Shown here piece by piece: positions 1 through 7,305 of a stretch of 20,920 nucleotides of DNA. The DNA is from a virus: positions 1-20,920 of the IMG/VR virus record IMGVR_UViG_3300015374_000080; one strand, given 5' to 3'. A program made the translations under genes and the position numbers. A model generated the notes under the pieces. That model saw nothing but the letters and a program-made list of their open reading frames with translations, made no database searches and was not told the origin of the DNA. Positions within the stretch are counted from its first letter, which is position 1. Every line of letters begins with the position of its first letter.

Positions 1-132
1 AACCTCGGTAACGAACTGAATTGCTACCGATTTGGCGTAAAACAGTGGACGAGCGAGGTCTAGCTCTGAATACTCGACAATTCGAGACTGACCGACCGCT
101 GTATTTAGCTCAGATGCGGGGTTAATGTCCAC
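1..132 (-). CDS. Next tail-region gene, N-terminal 44 codons only
   Basis: A GTG at 132 overlaps the repeat protein's TAG by one base, and the frame stays open to the window edge (44 codons). It begins MDINPASELNTAVGQSRIVE and continues with YSELDLARPLFYAKSVAIQF. The SELDLARPL element resembles the ETDTARPL units of the upstream gene, so the two genes may share an ancestor or fold. No ribosome site is clear. An in-frame start further downstream cannot be excluded. Product unknown, probably a virion component. Confidence 0.6.
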   Translation of the reverse strand, partial: MDINPASELNTAVGQSRIVEYSELDLARPLFYAKSVAIQFVTEV

Positions 133-1925
133 TAGAAGTACACAATCTTTTGTGGTAGGTGAAGTGTAACCGTTTTATCGATCTGATCGAAACTAGTTAG
201 AGCAGTTTCGAAAGACTCAGCGGGTGCAATATTTATCGAATGTACGTGAGTAATCGATAGCGCTTGAGCCTCATTAGTCTCACTAGTTGTGCCAAGTTTC
301 GGCACTCGTAGCGCAACAGAGTGGTTAGTTTCTACGCCTGGACCGAGATATCGACCAGCCGATAGCGGATTAGAGGTATCGCTCTCAGTGGCAACAGTCA
401 GTGTGACTCTATGAATATGTGTGACACTGGCTGGGCGTGCTGTATCCGACTCTGTAGCCGCTTGTAGCGTTACCTTCGTCGTCTTGGTAAGTGGACGCGC
501 CGTGTCCGTTTCAGAGGCAGGAGACAGCTTAGGACGCTTCAGCGTGCCCGCAGAATCAGTCTCGGTAGCAGTGCTGAGGGAGAGTCGATGGGCCGAAGTA
601 AGTGTCTGAGCGGCATTAGCTTGTGTTACAGCGCCTAGCGACTTGATAATCGGCTTGGTGACGGTAAGCGTTCGAGCCGAATTTGCAGTAGTTGCAGGAG
701 AAAGTGTCTTTTGCTTGGCGGCTGTTAGCGGTCGTGCTGTATCTGCCTCAATTCCTGCACCAATTGCCTTGTAGTTGCCTGTAAGGACTCCATTAGCAAT
801 ATCAGTTGTAGTTGCCGCAGAAATAGTCCGGAAATGGATGAGCGTTATCGACTGAGCACGGGCCGAATCTACTTCTGTACCGATCCCAAGAGACTTCAGG
901 ATCGTCTTCGTGAGCGATAGCGCCGTAGCCTGCATAGAAACGACAGCTATACCCAGATGCTCGAAAATGTGCTGGGCACGGGCCGTATCTGTCTCGGAGG
1001 CCGGTCCAACAGTCTTCCGAATAGTCTTAGTAAATGTAAGTGGACGGGCAGAATTAGCTGTAGAAGCCGTAGTAAGGTTGACGGCCTGATGTTCACCCGC
1101 AGGCTGTGCAACATCTACCTCGACCGCCGCAGAGAGCTTAGGAATCTTTAGCGTTCCAGCCGTATTAGCTGTAGTTGCTGGCCCTATAGAGCGGTGCTTG
1201 TCTACATCTACCGCTTGGGCAGCGTTTGCCGTAGTAGCGGCGGTGATCGTCCGGAAGTGGACGAGCGTAATCGAAAGAGTTTGGGCTGCATTGGCGGTAC
1301 TTGCAGCACCGACCGACTTAACGATAGGCTTAACAACCGAAAGTGTTTGAGCAGTGTTTGGTTGAGTTACTACACCAAGCGTTTTACGAATAGTTTTTGT
1401 AAAGGTGACGCTTTGCGCTGTATTAGCTGTACTCGCTGCACCTAGCGTTACACGGATGGTCTTCGTAAATGTGAGGCTTTGAGCCGCATTAGGTTGTGTC
1501 ACCACACCGAGCGACTTGAGAATAGGCTTAACAACCGAAAGTGTTTGAGCCGCATTTGGTTGAGTACCCGGAGTAATAGTCCGGAAGTGAATTAAGGTAT
1601 ATGTAACCGCTTGGGCCGTATTTACATTGGTTGCCACCCCAAGTGTCTTGCGAATGGGCTTGACAACACTGAGCGTTTGAGCCGTATCAGTGGTTGTCGT
1701 GACACCTAGCGTCTTACGGATCGGTTTAACGACGCTAAGCGTTTGGGCCGCGTTAGCGTTAGTCGCAACACCAAGAGTCTTAACAATCGTCTTGGTTTTA
1801 GTGAGCGTCTGGGCAGCGTCGGTTTCGGTAGCTACGCCAAGAGTCTTGGTTTGGCCGCTCGGAAGAGTAAGTTGGACGAAATCTTCGTCAAACCAACCGA
1901 GGATATCCAGCATCCCGCCGTACAT
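132..1925 (-). CDS. Tandem-repeat tail or fibre protein, 597 aa
   Basis: After a short head (MYGGMLDILGWFDEDF), nearly the whole protein (about residues 28-585) is a tandem array of about 27 units of 17-22 residues, consensus LGVATxxNxAQxLxxxKxIxKT. Variants end in HFRTI or shorter linkers. A Gly, a polar pair, Ala-Gln/Arg and a hydrophobic strand recur, so a solenoid or beta-fibre is likely. ETDTAR/NAAQ repeats of this kind occur in phage minor tail proteins (memory). Such arrays probably extend a fibre or display repeated surfaces. It ends YF and TAG. The stop overlaps the next start by one base. The start is ATG at 1925, with no strong ribosome site. A second ATG at 1913 is possible. Confidence 0.85.
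   Translation of the reverse strand: MYGGMLDILGWFDEDFVQLTLPSGQTKTLGVATETDAAQTLTKTKTIVKTLGVATNANAAQTLSVVKPIRKTLGVTTTTDTAQTLSVVKPIRKTLGVATNVNTAQAVTYTLIHFRTITPGTQPNAAQTLSVVKPILKSLGVVTQPNAAQSLTFTKTIRVTLGAASTANTAQSVTFTKTIRKTLGVVTQPNTAQTLSVVKPIVKSVGAASTANAAQTLSITLVHFRTITAATTANAAQAVDVDKHRSIGPATTANTAGTLKIPKLSAAVEVDVAQPAGEHQAVNLTTASTANSARPLTFTKTIRKTVGPASETDTARAQHIFEHLGIAVVSMQATALSLTKTILKSLGIGTEVDSARAQSITLIHFRTISAATTTDIANGVLTGNYKAIGAGIEADTARPLTAAKQKTLSPATTANSARTLTVTKPIIKSLGAVTQANAAQTLTSAHRLSLSTATETDSAGTLKRPKLSPASETDTARPLTKTTKVTLQAATESDTARPASVTHIHRVTLTVATESDTSNPLSAGRYLGPGVETNHSVALRVPKLGTTSETNEAQALSITHVHSINIAPAESFETALTSFDQIDKTVTLHLPQKIVYF
180..1850 (-). repeat. About 27 tandem repeats, unit mostly 66 bp
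   Basis: The coding repeat units are mostly 22 codons (66 bp), some 17-20 codons. The bases differ widely between units that encode the same residues. An exact 29-base segment recurs at 1324-1352 and 1522-1550, 198 bp apart, exactly three units. Limits are approximate, because the outer units are degenerate. Confidence 0.85.
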
Positions 1926-1928
1926 GGC

Positions 1929-2816
1929 TTAACCCATCTTGGTCAAGCGAAGTACAGAATCAGCCATAATCGAAGTCGATGTAGCCGTTTCTGAGGCGTG
2001 ATAAAGCTCCAAGTTTCCGCCAACAGTACAAACCAAAAGTCCGCTGATCTGAATGAGGACATCGGCAGCAGTCGTATCTACACCTGCAATCGCGATCATC
2101 GTTGCAGCGGTGCTTTTGGCTCGCTGAGCCATACCTGCAATAACCGTAGGCGCGGCAGTCACGTCCTGATCCATAACGCCCGTGGAGTCAAGCGTACCCT
2201 GTGTGATGAACTGCTCAGTCGCCATAAAGGAAGTCACTGTTCCGGAATGGTTGACAGATAGTTTAGGTCCCACGGTCGCTGTTGCGGATTGGAAGCGTAA
2301 GAAATACTCAAAAATCCATGTACCAGGCCCACAAGCGAGGTCCATACCAGTGACCTTAGCCGCAGTAGTAGTGGAGTTAGAAACTGTTGAAGCTAAACGG
2401 GATACGGTGTACTGGCCGATACCAATTGGGTTAGTCTTTTCCAGGCCGTTAGCATCAATAACTCGCATTGGCACGTTTTCACGCCATGACGCCCGTTCGC
2501 CCGCAGCAAGAGGGAAGCTATCAACAATTGCCGTGCTCGTACCATCAGTAATTTGCAGCGTAAGAGTGTTAGACGTAGAGGCATGAATATTCGACATATT
2601 AATCATCTTAATACGCCGAACTTTTCCGCCCGTAGGTGAGCCTACAACGTCCGTAGTAGTCGCTGTACTAATCTTGGATATCAAGCGACCAGACGTAACA
2701 CGATCAGTAGCAGGAGAACCGGCAGGGTCATAGTCATACCACTCTGCATACACATCCACATTTGCAGTAGTAGTTGTAACTATTTGTACTTTATCTGAAG
2801 CGCCAGTTAAAAGCAT
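1929..2816 (-). CDS. Beta-rich virion surface protein, 295 aa
   Basis: The ATG abuts the previous TAG. The N-terminal half (about 1-130) reads as a short beta domain (LLTGASDKVQIVTTTTANVD; VRRIKMINMSNIH). The C-terminal half (about 138-295) contains GTWIFEYFLRFQS at 165-177, NHSGTVTSF at 189-197 and an end LELYHASE...SVLRLTKMG, a module I recall in phage surface or tail-associated proteins of unknown function. The two halves look like separate domains. No signal peptide, membrane segment or enzyme motif. It is followed after three bases by the repeat protein, with which it probably works in the virion. Confidence 0.75.
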   Translation of the reverse strand: MLLTGASDKVQIVTTTTANVDVYAEWYDYDPAGSPATDRVTSGRLISKISTATTTDVVGSPTGGKVRRIKMINMSNIHASTSNTLTLQITDGTSTAIVDSFPLAAGERASWRENVPMRVIDANGLEKTNPIGIGQYTVSRLASTVSNSTTTAAKVTGMDLACGPGTWIFEYFLRFQSATATVGPKLSVNHSGTVTSFMATEQFITQGTLDSTGVMDQDVTAAPTVIAGMAQRAKSTAATMIAIAGVDTTAADVLIQISGLLVCTVGGNLELYHASETATSTSIMADSVLRLTKMG

Positions 2817-4859
2817 CTAGAACCACATGGTACCAACTAATTCTTCTCCAAACATACCTGCGGTAGCACCTTTCATAGTATTGTCAGCCTGTTGAGTACG
2901 AGCAGCATAGTGTGCTTGAGCACGCGCCAAAGAAAGAGCGCCTGAATAAACCGCTAAATGAGCCATATCTCCTGCTCCAAACAACGACGTACCGTTACGA
3001 CTCATAAGATTTAATGTGAGGTTTCCGAAGTTACCCGTAATATTGTTAGTAAGGTGGGCATTTTCAGAAACATCAATACCATTTACGATAAAATTAACAT
3101 CCTGTGTGCCTGAACCGCGCTTGAATACGATCACGACATGATGCCATTGGGCGACCGGCAGAACCGAGCGGGCAACATTCTCACCATGACTTGAACCGCC
3201 GCCAGTCGGCATGTACGCCTCAAAGTTGAACGTGGCCGACTCATTTGGGTCAATAACAAAGCCGCCTGTTGAGTTGGATGTTCCGTATTCCATCGCAAGG
3301 TCATCATCATTGGCATAGTTGTCCCATTTCAGCCAAAATTCGACCGTAATCGTAGTTTGGGTTGACAAGTCAATAGCTACCTGACCGAAATCATTTGAAC
3401 CATCGAATGACCATGCTCCTGTATCTTGAGAAGTATCTAATGGGCCTAAACCTGCTGCAACTGGTGTGGGTCCATTAATCGTAATTCCTGTACCGCCTGC
3501 TTGCTCGTCCAGCGGTGAAGTATCTGAGCCATTCATTGTCCAATAGGCTAGCGGCCCATCTGCCATTACCTCTGTCGAATAAGAAAGACTTGGTCCGAAA
3601 GCCCATACAAAGATGTTCTTATATAACGCTTTTCCATTAGCCGTAGCCACGTCACCGCCCGTGTCGCTGTTGGGCGCTGTGGCGCGTTTTGCGGGAGCCG
3701 GACCCGTGTTGAGGGTTGCCCCCGCGTCACAAGCCATCAAACAAATACGTGAAGCAGTAGAACCCCTAGCTATCTGTATCATTCCACTGGCCGGGGTAGT
3801 TGTAACACCATAATTGTGTCCAGTTGAAAAGAGTGTTTCTGCACCAGTATAAAAACCAAACGGGCCTCGCGTAATTGGATGAGCGCTGTTCAGAACCGTC
3901 ATTTGTGTCATTCCGGTATCTTCGCCGTCCTCACCACCTAGACCTAACTCAACATAGTTGCCTGGTTCAAATGTAACTACGGGCACAGCTACGGTGGCAT
4001 ATTTCGAGCCGAGTGTAGCCGATGCACACGATTCGGCAATCACAACACCATTCATGCCGGTAACATCTTCCGCTGTCTCGTCGCTGCGTACAGTCACGGT
4101 GTAGCCCAAGCCAGTCAGCAAATTCTGGTGAGCAGTGTCAACTGCTGTCATCGCCGCACTATCCGCGACTACCAAAAGAATATTTCTTGTAGAAGCAGGT
4201 TTAAATGCTGCGGCAACGGATACATTCGCAAGTGTATTTGACCATGTACCAGCAAGCGAATCTGTCCCAGACACCGAAAGCTTATCTATCAGTGTAATTG
4301 ATCCTGATGAAGTCCCGCTATTAAAGTCATCTCGTTCAACGCCAGCAGATGGTGTGGAAGTGGATATAGTTCCATCGCCACCGGCACCTCCTATCAACGC
4401 ATCACCAGCCGTGCCAGTGACGCTACCGGAGGCCCAGCCCGGTCCTGCACCTGAGCCAGCATTAAACGCTCTGATTGCCCCGGCAATACCTCCTGACGAG
4501 TCCACACCTAAATAAGAAGCGGCGGTAATGGTATAGTCGTTACTGTTAACTGAGCAGTTAACACCTATGCTAGTAGCTGAAGCGAGTCCCGAGGGTGCAA
4601 ACGCTGCGACTAAATAAATTCCAATGTTGCCTGATTCAGACTTGTGAACAGTTGTCCACGTTAAGCCTCCACCAGTTCCGGTGATCGTCCCTGTGATGCC
4701 TCCGGTGTGGAAGCGGTGCGCCAGAATTACGATCATCGCGCCAGAAGCAACCGCCGCACTTGTGTTAAAAGTGTGGTTCTGCTGGGTTATGTTGGCCGAA
4801 CCTGTACCCGTGCTACCAGCAGTAGGTGCTAGCGCGGCCTGATCGACCGTGATAGCCAT
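2817..4859 (-). CDS. LamG-domain surface protein with Rossmann-like middle domain, 680 aa
   Basis: A multidomain surface or tail protein. Residues about 1-222 are a Gly/Ser/Thr-rich beta domain (GTITGTGGGLTWTTVHKSES). Residues about 225-425 form an alpha/beta domain starting RNILLVVADSAAMTAVDTAH and including VVIAES and PVVTFEPGN, the pattern of a Rossmann or class I amidotransferase-like fold found in secreted bacterial proteins. Residues about 433-655 are a LamG/concanavalin A-like lectin domain: LAYWTMNG, the SFDGSNDFGQV block, TITVEFWLKW, QWHHVVIVF and MAHLAVYSGALS. LamG domains bind sugars or proteins, so host or particle adhesion is likely. No catalytic residues are convincing in the middle domain. 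The start is ATG three bases after the previous stop, with a weak ribosome site. Confidence 0.85.
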   Translation of the reverse strand: MAITVDQAALAPTAGSTGTGSANITQQNHTFNTSAAVASGAMIVILAHRFHTGGITGTITGTGGGLTWTTVHKSESGNIGIYLVAAFAPSGLASATSIGVNCSVNSNDYTITAASYLGVDSSGGIAGAIRAFNAGSGAGPGWASGSVTGTAGDALIGGAGGDGTISTSTPSAGVERDDFNSGTSSGSITLIDKLSVSGTDSLAGTWSNTLANVSVAAAFKPASTRNILLVVADSAAMTAVDTAHQNLLTGLGYTVTVRSDETAEDVTGMNGVVIAESCASATLGSKYATVAVPVVTFEPGNYVELGLGGEDGEDTGMTQMTVLNSAHPITRGPFGFYTGAETLFSTGHNYGVTTTPASGMIQIARGSTASRICLMACDAGATLNTGPAPAKRATAPNSDTGGDVATANGKALYKNIFVWAFGPSLSYSTEVMADGPLAYWTMNGSDTSPLDEQAGGTGITINGPTPVAAGLGPLDTSQDTGAWSFDGSNDFGQVAIDLSTQTTITVEFWLKWDNYANDDDLAMEYGTSNSTGGFVIDPNESATFNFEAYMPTGGGSSHGENVARSVLPVAQWHHVVIVFKRGSGTQDVNFIVNGIDVSENAHLTNNITGNFGNLTLNLMSRNGTSLFGAGDMAHLAVYSGALSLARAQAHYAARTQQADNTMKGATAGMFGEELVGTMWF

Positions 4860-4862
4860 TTC

Positions 4863-5222
4863 TTAGACGACTGGCGGGGTATACAGCGTGGAGAAGACCA
4901 TTGCGCCCGCACGATCAGCCGAAACCTTCATGCGAACTCCGGTACGAGTCTTTGGGCCAGTATTAATCATTACACCCGGCGATGTTTGAGAGAACTGGCC
5001 TCCACTTGAAAGCGCACCCGTCAACAAATTAACGCTAACTTCAGCGTTATTACTAAGCTGCACTACGATTAGTGCTTGCAGCGGATCAGGGGCCGGGGAA
5101 CCATCAAAGTGCGTATGCGTAGCATCAATCGTAATAGTATTAGCTGCGTCATCAAAATTGAGTGACCAGTCTAAACGGCAGTTATTACCGCCTGCACCAG
5201 CCGATGCGAAAACATTCGCCAT
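4863..5222 (-). CDS. Putative structural protein, 119 aa
   Basis: The ATG has AAGGA with six bases of spacing, and a 25-base gap separates it from the upstream gene, the longest non-coding stretch in the window. The protein is beta-rich and weakly acidic, with alternating strands (DAANTITIDATHTHF, PLQALIVVQLSNNAEVSV) and one cysteine (C15). It resembles a small jelly-roll or fibre-accessory protein in pattern only. Its place between two virion-type genes suggests a structural role. The family is not recognised. Confidence 0.7.
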   Translation of the reverse strand: MANVFASAGAGGNNCRLDWSLNFDDAANTITIDATHTHFDGSPAPDPLQALIVVQLSNNAEVSVNLLTGALSSGGQFSQTSPGVMINTGPKTRTGVRMKVSADRAGAMVFSTLYTPPVV

Positions 5223-5247
5223 AATTAATCCTTAATTGTTTAAACGC

Positions 5248-5721
5248 TTAGGTAGCGCGTAGGAAAACGCCCGAGTTGAGTACCACGTCGTTACCATCCG
5301 TAGTTACGGAGAACGTGTGGAACGTCACCGGCAGGAGGTTCGAGTCAGTACCCGCACCCGTGTCAGCGTCGTAATAAATCCCAAGCCCGGTTACGTTGTT
5401 GCTCGCGTTCACAGCGGTCCAAGTCACCGAAGGAACAGATACGTCATACCTGTTGTTGGTGTCGTCAGGAGCGGGGAACGCAGCTAGTTCCGCGTCTGTA
5501 AGCGTTTTACGAGGCCACTGGTTAGCGCCAGTAGCCGCTTGCGCGAAGTTGGCATCAGCCTCGACCGCAGCAGCATCGTCAAGGTCTTCGCCTTGCGCCT
5601 GCGTGCCGGAAGACGTGTATACGATCAGAACGAACGCAGAGGCAGCGGGATCATTATTCTCGACTCGATTGTAGAGTTCTACGCCTCTACCCTTTGCAAT
5701 ATTGAATACGAAATCAGCCAT
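5248..5721 (-). CDS. Beta-rich virion protein, 157 aa
   Basis: The ATG at 5721 lies eight bases after a GGGGGTGAT stretch that can pair with the 16S rRNA tail. The N-terminus, MADFVFNIAKGRGVELYNRV followed by ENNDPAASAF, and the middle LTDAELAAFPAPDDTNNRYDV with a VPSVTWT strand, match a conserved small phage protein type that I recall next to tail and surface genes in environmental phages. Function has not been settled there. The C-terminus has beta strands (LLPVTFHTFSVTTDGNDVVL). No membrane segment. Probably a structural component of the virion surface. Confidence 0.75.
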   Translation of the reverse strand: MADFVFNIAKGRGVELYNRVENNDPAASAFVLIVYTSSGTQAQGEDLDDAAAVEADANFAQAATGANQWPRKTLTDAELAAFPAPDDTNNRYDVSVPSVTWTAVNASNNVTGLGIYYDADTGAGTDSNLLPVTFHTFSVTTDGNDVVLNSGVFLRAT

Positions 5722-5730
5722 AAGTTAACA

Positions 5731-6057
5731 TCACCCCCTCGCCTCACTATTAGTGTTAGCTGGATCAATGTTAACAGAAAAAGAGGTTCCATTACTGGAA
5801 CGAGGCGAATAAAGTTCGCCCACATCCTGTCCAGAATTCCTCATTAACACGATTGGATAGAAGCCTTGCTTAACCGTATGCTCACTACCGTTAGGCATAA
5901 ATAAGGCTTTCTCACCATTAAATTCCTTGGCACCACTAATCGCAGCAGTACGTGTAGCGTAAGTTTGGCCCTGCTTAGTGACATCACTACCGGGTACTCT
6001 GAGTGCCCAGTTCCATTTACCGTTCTTCAAACGGTATACCTCAATTCTCGCTTCCAA
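5731..6057 (-). CDS. Small protein resembling YegP/DUF1508, 108 aa
   Basis: The TTG at 6057 is supported by AGGAG six bases upstream, inside the end of the previous gene, which it overlaps by 17 bases. The opening IEVYRLKNGKWNWALRVPG, followed by a Tyr then a Lys/Glu-rich helix (YATRTAAISGAKEFNG), has the pattern of the YegP-like DUF1508 fold: a strand pair with Gly-Lys-Trp-x-Trp, a Tyr-containing turn and a helix. The second half is Ser/Asn-rich and looks surface-exposed. In this place a virion or decoration role is possible. The family match is from memory of the motif. Confidence 0.65.
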   Translation of the reverse strand: MEARIEVYRLKNGKWNWALRVPGSDVTKQGQTYATRTAAISGAKEFNGEKALFMPNGSEHTVKQGFYPIVLMRNSGQDVGELYSPRSSNGTSFSVNIDPANTNSEARG

Positions 6058-6451
6058 TTCTTACTCCTGTAGATAGTCCTTTAAACACGATGCTGAATTG
6101 CAGATCGGTTTCTGCGTCCTCCGGGCCATATACACCCCTAGCCCAGAAACGGAAATTGTCGCCCCTGTAGACAGTCTGCTGAGTCACCCAAATAGGCATG
6201 CCAGGCTGTGCCCAAACACCAGGCTCACCCTCTACGTCTTCAGCAAGCTGAATTTGCTCAATGCCATCCCCTTTAAGATGGACTTGAAGTTCTCGAATGT
6301 GTGTATCTCCTGTATTTCTGCCGTAAATCGGCATCGGAGCACTAAAAAGAAGATCATCGAATTCTTCCGGAGCCACGACCTCCGCTAGTTCGATCATCTC
6401 AATTTGGTTCTCACGAGCCGGATCGCTATAGATAGAAATTTGAGCACCCAT
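6041..6451 (-). CDS. Putative virion protein, 136 aa
   Basis: The start overlaps the upstream stop by one base (TAATG) and has GAGGAGG seven bases upstream, the strongest ribosome site in the structural block. This suggests high expression, as for a structural protein. The sequence looks like a beta-sandwich: alternating hydrophobic strands (HIRELQVHLKGDGIEQIQL, then MPIWVTQQTVYRGDNFRFW) with many acidic residues. No signal peptide or membrane segment. It may be a head decoration or connector protein. The family is not recognised. Confidence 0.75.
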   Translation of the reverse strand: MGAQISIYSDPARENQIEMIELAEVVAPEEFDDLLFSAPMPIYGRNTGDTHIRELQVHLKGDGIEQIQLAEDVEGEPGVWAQPGMPIWVTQQTVYRGDNFRFWARGVYGPEDAETDLQFSIVFKGLSTGVRIGSEN

Positions 6452-7305
6452 TAAATATCCTCCTCGTGTACTTCGGTAATAACACCAGTTTTCTTGTCTC
6501 GAATAAATTTCTTTGACCGAGGAGGTACCTGCACTGTGACTTGAGGAGTGACGTGGATCACCGGAGGTGGCTGATTTCGCTGAGCGTCAGCCATCGCCAT
6601 TAAAGCCTGTGCCATCTGCACTTGGCCTTGACTCATCTCCTCTTCAATTACATTGAGTTCCAGCATCTCAGGAACATTTTCGATCCCCAGTGGCTCCTCA
6701 TCAGAAGCAGCAAGTTTTTCTCTGCGCGCGGCAGCCGACTCCAAAGTTTGTTGATCGACACGACGGCCCAAGAAGCGATCAATGGCCTTCGCTGGATGTC
6801 CAAGCGCTTCTACTCGATGGGCAACATCGGCGATCTGATTTGGGTCAAGTTCTGCCAGCAGCCCCTTAATGTGGCCGCGAGAACTGGTAACCCGAACACC
6901 CTTATTAGCAAACCCAGTACCGCGCAGGCGAGTATCAATGGCGTCCACAAGGTCATTCATGCGCTGTTGCTGCACCATATTGAGGAATCCTTCTGCGTCA
7001 ACCTGACCAGGGTTATCCACCTGACCCTTGAGCCATTTCTGGATTTCCTCTACACCAGTCTGCCCCTTCAGAGTACGAGCGGCAAGGCGCACCTTATCAA
7101 CCATACGAGCGAACGCCATAGCGTCCGCGTTAGGTGGCTTAGGCGCTCCACGGCCAGAGCCTTGTCCGCCGCCCTGTCCAAACTTTCCAGAACGAGTGTC
7201 GTGGCGTGGGTTTCCTGACTTCTGACTTGGGGCTACTCGGCTGACTCCTGATCCTGGGACGTTGGCTAGGAGAACTTCCTCGCCGTTAAAGTCGAATTGC
7301 TTCAT
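6451..7305 (-). CDS. Scaffold-like or minor head protein, 284 aa
   Basis: The ATG at 7305 is preceded by AAGG with six bases of spacing. A TTG two codons earlier is the less likely alternative. A Gly/Arg-rich flexible segment (about residues 34-55, FGQGGGQGSGRG) precedes a long helical charged body (about 60-240, rich in Arg, Glu, Gln). The end reads QVTVQVPPRSKK, then FIRDKKTGVITEVHEEDI, a tail seen near portal and minor head genes in other phages (memory). A helical, charged protein after the portal is where a scaffold or protease-scaffold normally sits. No serine protease motif is visible. No clear capsid gene follows. Role inferred from position only. Confidence 0.7.
   Translation of the reverse strand: MKQFDFNGEEVLLANVPGSGVSRVAPSQKSGNPRHDTRSGKFGQGGGQGSGRGAPKPPNADAMAFARMVDKVRLAARTLKGQTGVEEIQKWLKGQVDNPGQVDAEGFLNMVQQQRMNDLVDAIDTRLRGTGFANKGVRVTSSRGHIKGLLAELDPNQIADVAHRVEALGHPAKAIDRFLGRRVDQQTLESAAARREKLAASDEEPLGIENVPEMLELNVIEEEMSQGQVQMAQALMAMADAQRNQPPPVIHVTPQVTVQVPPRSKKFIRDKKTGVITEVHEEDI
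6459..6465 (-). promoter_or_regulatory. Strong ribosome binding site before the 136-residue virion gene
   Basis: GAGGAGG on the minus strand, seven bases before the ATG at 6451, lying inside the last codons of the upstream gene. It fixes the start and implies high translation of the 136-residue protein. Confidence 0.7.

Noticed and set aside
180-1850. CRISPR array or diversity-generating retroelement variable region
   Set aside because: The 66-bp units are coding, without constant repeats and unique spacers, and no reverse transcriptase or template repeat is visible in the window.
5223-5247. Terminator or promoter in the longest intergenic gap
   Set aside because: It is AT-rich with a short GTTTAAAC palindrome, but there is no stem followed by a T run and no convincing -35/-10 pair. 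It mainly carries the ribosome site for the next gene.
6622-7218. 198-codon open frame on the plus strand
   Set aside because: Antisense to the well-supported 284-residue gene, with no family-like motif and no ribosome site reason to prefer it.
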